Shown piece after piece: positions 22,876 to 22,919 of a stretch of 22,919 bases of DNA. The stretch is from Sulfurovum sp. UBA1140 (lineage in GTDB: Bacteria; Campylobacterota; Campylobacteria; Campylobacterales; Sulfurovaceae), in the NCBI GenBank assembly GCA_002311915.1, contig DCAF01000029.1, positions 567 to 23,485 on the forward strand. The letters run 5' to 3'. Within the stretch, counting starts at the first letter, position 1; each line of letters opens with the position of its first letter. Below the pieces are notes generated by a model. It was not told the DNA's origin. It made no database searches and saw only the letters and a list, made by a program, of their open reading frames with translations. The position numbers and the translations under genes are program-made.

Positions 22876-22919
22876 TCTTAACTTGATACCAATCATATAT
22901 TTAAAGAAAATATTATTAC

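Noticed and set aside
1..22919. tRNA, rRNA, CRISPR arrays, attachment sites, transposases
   Set aside because: None was recognised on either strand when reading the gaps; all intergenic spaces except 3628-3997 are short.

Overview
The window looks like chromosomal DNA from a Campylobacterota (epsilonproteobacterial) genome, probably a free-living Sulfurimonas/Sulfurovum-like organism. The signs are low G+C, T-rich upstream regions with strong TATAAT -10 boxes and no clear -35, a Fe-S-cysteine AddB-like nuclease, and a fumarate reductase/succinate dehydrogenase pair of non-classical type. The class is fairly secure; the genus is a guess. No rRNA, tRNA, CRISPR array or intact mobile element was seen.

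Layout. Positions 1-252 hold a frameshifted remnant of what looks like an outer-membrane beta-barrel gene (- strand). At 275-2599 (-) is an AddB-like nuclease. From 2689 to 6352 (+) are a D-2-hydroxyacid dehydrogenase, a 370-base intergenic region with unusually rich inverted-repeat structure (candidate small RNA or 5' leader), and a two-gene flavoprotein/iron-sulfur operon of the fumarate reductase/succinate dehydrogenase family. From 9638 down to 6377 (-) are gltX-galU and, from its own promoter, an exported SPOR-like protein of unknown function.

From 9760 to the right end the window is a surface-polysaccharide locus. It has two initiating phosphoglycosyl transferases (9760 and 11869), a one-module KpsC-like Kdo transferase (10687-11808, -), a bifunctional GDP-mannose enzyme (manC type), an ABC exporter (wzm, and wzt with a C-terminal glycan-binding domain), an 82-residue orphan ORF, a two-domain glycosyltransferase and a second GT4 glycosyltransferase. 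At the right edge, convergent to these, is an AlgI-like MBOAT O-acyltransferase with an SGNH-type partner.

Working model. GalU makes UDP-glucose and ManC makes GDP-mannose. The WbaP-like enzyme (and/or the 9760 enzyme) puts the first sugar on undecaprenyl phosphate. The GT4 enzymes extend the chain on the cytoplasmic face. The KpsC-like protein may add a beta-Kdo residue. Wzm/Wzt exports the chain, with the Wzt C-terminal domain reading its end. The MBOAT/SGNH pair O-acylates a glycan in the periplasm. The DNA becomes visibly more AT-rich from wzm (about 14602) to the last glycosyltransferase (20494), which suggests a separately acquired cassette behind the more native-looking wbaP-manC.

The observations most worth following are: (1) the nested hairpin / CU-rich loop / T8 element at 3752-3914 upstream of sdhA; (2) a flavoprotein with Gln where the flavin-binding His normally sits, paired with an iron-sulfur subunit carrying an extra Cys and with no membrane-anchor gene; (3) an A9 tract exactly in the linker between the two GT domains of the 820-residue protein; and (4) the single-module KpsC-like gene beside a Wzt with a glycan-binding domain.
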